Positions 59,700 through 64,000 of a DNA stretch of 64,000 bases are shown in pieces; the first letter of the stretch is position 1, and every line of letters begins with the position of its first letter. Under the pieces are notes generated by a model. That model was not told where the DNA came from and did no database searches. It saw only the letters and a program-made list of their open reading frames with translations. Made by a program: the position numbers and the translations under genes. Source of the stretch: Sinohyriopsis cumingii (Eukaryota; Mollusca; Bivalvia; Unionida; Unionidae); assembly GCA_028554795.2 (NCBI GenBank), contig CM068825.1:96279451-96343450 (forward strand), read 5' to 3'.

Positions 59700-59888
59700 G
59701 TATTGGTGAGGAGACACGTGAACTAGAGGGACTGACGCTGTACACACAGAGCACATTCTGCCAGTTGAAGGAACTGAGGATGATGCTTCATTCGTGAAGG
59801 AAGTTGATCAGATTCTTTATGTAATAAAGACCTGTACAAATCATTTCTGTGTTGACAAACTTTTTCATTTCACAACTTGTGATGACTG
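59700..59888 (+). pseudogene. Degenerate tandem copy of the last HSP90 exon and 3' UTR
   Basis: Aligns with 59,463-59,640 at an offset of about 236 bp: GGTATTG(A/G)TGAGGAG at the start, CCA-CAGTTGAAGGA, GAGGATGATGCTTCA, GAAGGAAGTTGATC in place of GAGGAAGTGGATTGA, then GCTGACAAACT and TTTCATTTCACAACTT of the 3' UTR. A 1-bp frame change lies in the middle. The MEEVD equivalent reads VKEVD and the stop codon is replaced by CAG, so it cannot encode a proper tail. An AG precedes it, so a cryptic acceptor may survive. Confidence 0.85.
59823..59828 (+). terminator. First AATAAA after the HSP90 stop
   Basis: Candidate polyadenylation signal, located inside the duplicated 3' UTR. A second AATAAA is at 60,220-60,225. 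Which is used cannot be told from sequence alone. Confidence 0.4.
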
Positions 59889-59924
59889 TTGGAACTCTGA
59901 TTCATCGTTCAGATCAATTCTTTT

Positions 59925-60230
59925 TTTATTATTATTATTATTAAAGATGCTTTGTCTGTACCAAGCCACCATTTATCATTTGTAAATTTTTCACTTTTGA
60001 TTACTTTTTTCCAGTCCAGACTTTGCTTCCTATTTCTTTTGTTTATTTGCTATTAAAAACATTGAGCAATTATTTTTTAAAGCTACTGTCTGTAGTATGT
60101 TACCATTTATCATTTGTTGATTTGTCACTTGTGACTGCTGTATTTTTTCCCCTTGTTCTTTTTTTTTGGTCAATGCAGACTTTGTATCCCATCTCTGAGT
60201 TTTTTTGTTATTTAAAACTAATAAAATTAT
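59925..60230. repeat. Two-copy tandem duplication downstream of HSP90
   Basis: ACCATTTATCATTTGT occurs near 59,969 and again near 60,103. It is followed in both by TTTTTCACTT/TTGTCACTT, a T-rich run, CAGACTTTG and TTCCTATTTC/TCCCATCTC. The period is about 130-135 bp. Confidence 0.7.
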
Positions 60231-60774
60231 TTAAGAGCTCAGTATTTCACTATTGTCTCACCTGCCTTCTATACCAATCAAGCTTGCATCATGCCCCTTT
60301 TCCAATCATCTGAAATTGCTTCTTGGAGACTAGTTTGTATCTGGTTTTGAATATGAGCTTAAATAGTAGAGTTCTCACAAGTTCAAGAGCAAACAAGATC
60401 CACATGTTTCTGTATGATCTTGCATCTGATTGGCTGGACCAATTTAGGTCAATTTCGAGTTGATCTTGATAATATTTTAAATTAAGCATTGCATTTTGCA
60501 CAAGTTTGAGATTCACACCCATGTTGGTCATCTTATATGTGGTTGGCAAAGCTGATTATCACTCTTGATTTTAAAATCAGACTTGGTAAATGGATTTTAC
60601 TCGTTAAAATTAATTATTAAGAGATGCTTGCATATTACCAAAGTGATGTAAGGTTTTCACCAAAATGCTGTTGCAGTGTGTGCCTAGTTCTGAATGAAAA
60701 TTGGTGCCGATCTGACCAACATGGTGGTGTTGCAGTAATCTTTGAAAAATTTCTCTACTACTGAACAAGGTTAG
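60231..60774. other. No gene seen
   Basis: Unrecognised sequence. An 86-codon minus-strand frame (60,289-60,549) shows no known motif. Confidence 0.5.
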
Positions 60775-60955
60775 TGTTAGGACTGGTCAGCCTGGTGTCA
60801 GGATAATGTGACTGAGTGGGACATTATGCTACATGTCGCGACATGATGCCCCCATGCTAGACATCGCTATAAACTGCCACACTGCAGACATCATAGCGAT
60901 ATGACTGAAAAATTGTTAAAGCATGTTAAAAATCCAAATCACACACTTGCACACT
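60775..60955 (+). mobile_element. SINE family A copy, 5'-truncated
   Basis: Shares GTTAGTGTTAGGAC, CAGGATAATGTGACTG, GCTAGACATCGCTATAAACT and AAAAATTGTTAAAGC with the 3.0-kb copy (opposite strand there). The tRNA-like head is absent. Confidence 0.8.
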
Positions 60956-61489
60956 GAACAAGCAGGCTGGCATTGATGGTCCTAAAACCTAACATAACCT
61001 TGGGGAATTTTGTCACAGTAACATGCAGAGGACCATTTCAAGACAGTGGAATCATGGTAGAGCAAAGATTCATGGAAGAGCTTTATATGAGCTCTAGAGA
61101 ATTTTAAGCGACAACTATAATGAACAGTTCTTCCAACTAGTTTAAGCTGGCTAAGCTACTATGCATTTGTTTCGCTGACTGATAATGGGGTTTTAAGCAC
61201 CAGACAAGATTCGTAATAATTCGGAGCAGATTAAGCTCCAAAACGGGCTTCAGATTAATACTGTATATAACTAGAAGACCTGTTTTGAGGATTTAGATTT
61301 TGATAGAGCTCTAACATTGTGGAACAGGGAAAACAAGAGATGGGAATATTTAGTGCTACATAAATAAACTATGGCCATTACCTCCTCCCTTCCACTTTGG
61401 TGACAAGTGGTGAGCTTCCTTTAGATATAATCCTGGCTCTACACATTGACCCAGTATAAAAGGACTTTTAAAAACCCAGTTTGTGGATA

Positions 61490-61700
61490 TATCGGTGGAT
61501 TGAATGCCATTTTTCATTGAACGATAACATGTTTTGTGGAGGAAGAACTGCCAACCCACGGGAAGCGAATGAACCCCAAGGATGCTACAAGCATGCTTTC
61601 TCACATACCCAAACAATGGCCATGTCCAACACTTGAACCTAGGCAAAAGGAGGTGAAATTTCAGTAAAGGTGATCACCACAGACCACTGCCACCCAGGTC
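61490..61700 (-). mobile_element. SINE family B copy, strongly diverged
   Basis: Plus-strand words GAATGCCATTTTTCA, GGAGGAAGAAC, CCAACCCAC, CTTTCTCACATACCCA and a B-box-like TTGAACCTAGG occur in the same order as in the 35-kb copy, read on the minus strand. It contains an internal insertion and many substitutions. Confidence 0.7.
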
Positions 61701-62164
61701 CCTAAACCCTTGATTTGCAGCAATTTAATAACTATTCTTTCACAACCGTTAAATATAGATTTTACCATACCTGGCATGTTAAGGTCACCACTTAACATAT
61801 TTGTGATTTTTTTTTCTTTTAATAGACGAAAATAAAACAAGGCGATGACACTCCGACATTGAATAGAAGGTTAAGGCTTTTGAATGGGTGGTTGTATATC
61901 TGCAATGGTTTGTGTGCATCATAAGATATTATGAAAGGGATTTTATTAAAACATGTTTGTGGATATATCTATGGAGGACCTTGAATTATGGCAATTTAAT
62001 AACTTGGGTTCTTTATATAATGATAATAATTGTAGTTTTAACCAAATTTTAGTGTGTGTGTATTTCTGTCAAATGCATTAACATAATACCTGCTGGCTCC
62101 AGATTAAATTCTCCATTGTTATAACATGTACAGCAAGGGATGGGTGGCTTTTTATTTTAAAAAA
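61701..62164. other. No gene seen
   Basis: AT-rich sequence without a recognisable feature. Confidence 0.5.
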
Positions 62165-62315
62165 TCAGATCGCTACGACGCCTGCAGTGTAATAGTTTAT
62201 AGTGATGTCTAACACTAGGGCATCATGTCAAACATGTGGGATCATGTCCCACCCATTCATATTATCCTGGCAACAGGTGGACCAGTCCTAACTAACCGTT
62301 TAATGCTGAGCAAGG
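62165..62315 (-). mobile_element. SINE family A copy, truncated
   Basis: Plus-strand GTTTATAGTGATGTCTA, GGGCATCATGTC, CATGTCCCACCC, TATTATCCTGG and TTAATGCTGAGC match the 3.0-kb copy in order and orientation. Confidence 0.8.
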
Positions 62316-62625
62316 GAATTAACTCCTTTGTGTTGTCTATTAAATACCTGCTAGGTGATCACCGATATCTTGGGTGTAGCCAGTTTTATCTTGTTGAGAG
62401 TGACATGGAATCAAATGTTGTGCATTCATTTATGTGATTTCTAGTGAATTTATTCGTATATTTACATTTATCATTCAGTTAATTATTGTCCATGTCAGTA
62501 ATGTGCTTTTTTTCCATCGGTGAAATTGTCCTGTACTGTTATATTTTGGTTTAAATCTTAGTTTGATTATTGAACATTTATCTCTTATGCAAGTTTGCTT
62601 TTATTTCAACAATTTATACATTTGT

Positions 62626-62800
62626 TAGGGGCAATGAGTGTCTAAAGCGCTCTCCATTACGGATCACTGCCATCTCACTCTGTCTGTGCCGGTTCGAGTC
62701 TCGGATTCAGCCAGTGTGGGTATGTGAGAAAGCTTCTCGTGGGTCGGTGGTTCTTTCCAGGGTTTTCCCGGGTTCTTCCTCCACCATTAATAAATTCTAG
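62626..62800 (+). mobile_element. SINE family B copy, head intact, 3'-truncated
   Basis: Plus strand: A-box-like TGAGTGTCTAAAGCGCT, B box GGTTCGAGTCT, then TGGGTATGTGAGAAAGCTTC and CCAGGGTTTTCCCGGGTTC, ending at CTCCACCATTAATAA. The last ~60 bp seen in the 35-kb copy are missing. Its pol III promoter boxes are among the best preserved in the window. Confidence 0.85.
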
Positions 62801-63572
62801 ATTGTGTGACACAGTACTAGCATGCACAAAGTGCTTGTCATCTCACAAAGTAAACATAAAGCACAGATACAAGGTCTAGCATTTTAAAAGGGCAAGACGC
62901 TTGAAGCCTCCACCCCTCGCCCTTGATGTCATCACAACTATATATAATGTTGTACCCATGGACTCGGGGAGGAGAGAACAGGTGAAAGACAACCCCCTAC
63001 CATTTAATATTTGGGAGGAGTCCAGACATGCCTGAACATTAGAGTCTGACCATAGAATAGACCGGTTTAGTGTTCAGGAAATAATAAAAGAAATTGACAG
63101 GTAATAAATCCTACTTACTATGTACAGGCCTATTTGAAAGTGGAAGAGGAAGACTACACTCTGCATCTTGCCATGGTCTTCAGATATTGTGGAAATTACT
63201 GGGCATCTTTAGGATAATATGACCCCAGTAAGGTAAGAGCTTTTTTTTATATAGGTGTTGATTGCAACTCTCTCACCCAACTGGTAAAAATCACATAATG
63301 ATGTATTTGATCTAAATATACCACGTTAGTGCAAATATTTCTGCCTTCAGTGTGTCTAATCTATCATGTAACGGGGACAGTCGAGTTGTTAATGCTGTCA
63401 AGGTTGATTGGGAACATTGTGTTGACTTCCCTACTTGATCTCACTTCTGATGAGTTTTCATCTTGCTGGTAGTGACCATGCCTGGGATTCAGTGAGCTGT
63501 ATAGCTGAGGTAATTAATTGCACATCACATGCTGGTGAATGCCCTTACATTCTCTTGTAATGTGGATACGAT
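62801..63572. other. No gene seen
   Basis: Unrecognised sequence. Confidence 0.5.
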
Positions 63573-63905
63573 TTGAAAGAGATGTCATCTTGGCTATTGT
63601 TTCTTAACCACACTTCAGCACCCCTGTGCCCTTCCTTTTCGGTTCGCCTTCTGTTTGCGGGTAAAATTAAGCAGGTGAGAAACCATACGGGGCAAGAATT
63701 GCTGCATCATCTTTCAATGCAATCTCCCATCTCTGCACAACCCCTTCAGAGAATGTATCAGATAAGAGACGATCCTTTCCAGAGAAACTGCATGGACTTC
63801 TCACAACAATGGCAGAGCATTCTTAGTCAAGCAAATTGTAGGCAGTCTTATGTCCGTGACTTAGAGGCAGGCAAAGGAGAGAGGAAGCAAGTTTACTATA
63901 AGTAA
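63573..63905 (+). CDS. Unrecognised 110-residue frame, possible exon
   Basis: Composition is more balanced than the AT-driven frames nearby, with Gln/Arg-rich sequence in the second half (RMYQIRDDPFQRNCMDF). An AG (AAGCAG|GTGAG) at about 63,676 could act as an acceptor, and AAG|TAAT ends the frame. No domain was recognised. It may be an exon of a gene extending beyond the window, a transposon piece or chance. Confidence 0.25.
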   Translation: MKEMSSWLLFLNHTSAPLCPSFSVRLLFAGKIKQVRNHTGQELLHHLSMQSPISAQPLQRMYQIRDDPFQRNCMDFSQQWQSILSQANCRQSYVRDLEAGKGERKQVYYK

Positions 63906-64000
63906 TATGTAACTTGTCACATTTTGTTTGCATTACCTTTTTGGAAGAAGACAAAAACGTGCCAGAGGTATCATCCTGTTCTAGAATGTGTATAGCATGT

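Overview
The window looks like a repeat-rich, AT-rich metazoan nuclear genome, most likely a mollusc and perhaps a bivalve. The evidence is a complete, intron-split cytosolic HSP90 gene whose protein reads like molluscan HSP90, many tRNA-derived SINE copies, hAT and Harbinger-type MITEs, and decayed Ty3/gypsy, RTE-like, Jockey/I-like and L1-like retroelement remnants. No CRISPR, operon or other prokaryotic organisation is present. The species assignment is inference.

Layout. 1-9.6 kb holds short non-autonomous hAT elements, two decayed tandem arrays, a SINE and a 2.1-kb minisatellite with an exact 50-bp period (6.1-8.2 kb). 9.7-15.3 kb holds two decayed non-LTR reverse-transcriptase pseudogenes, a GT-tract plus 44-bp minisatellite block (12.0-12.9 kb), another minisatellite (13.6-13.9 kb) and a 177-bp hAT MITE. 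15.3-22 kb is mostly unrecognised sequence with a tRNA-like SINE head split by a MITE, a hairpin-dense block and minus-strand non-LTR fragments. An unrecognised 166-residue minus-strand reading frame with a CpG-containing upstream region lies at 23.4-24.1 kb. 25-29.4 kb has a 100-bp tandem array, RNase H and L1-type RT remnants, long AT microsatellites and a 1.2-kb inverted-repeat element that contains a smaller palindromic MITE. 29.4-35 kb is largely unrecognised, with decayed repeats. 35-39 kb is a nested transposon complex: a minus-strand gypsy gag-protease-integrase remnant lacking reverse transcriptase, an upstream 115-bp repeated segment, a Harbinger-like MITE inserted in one copy of that segment, and a SINE inserted in the MITE.

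40.4-60 kb is the HSP90 locus on the plus strand. A heat-shock promoter (HSF-type elements and a TATA box) at 40.4-40.7 kb precedes a probable non-coding first exon that ends at 40,805. A 6.35-kb intron follows, then eight coding exons (47,159-59,579) that encode 726 residues ending in MEEVD. The introns hold TE debris, including a hAT-like transposase pseudogene in the intron at 52.1-55.4 kb. Just after the stop codon a degenerate tandem copy of the last coding exon plus 3' UTR is present (59.7-59.9 kb), followed by another tandem duplication. 60.3-64 kb carries more SINE copies and one unrecognised reading frame near the end.

Apart from HSP90, no gene here can be named with confidence. The most notable observations are the HSP90 promoter and split transcript, the pseudo-exon behind it, the nested insertions with an internal empty site, and the structured satellites.
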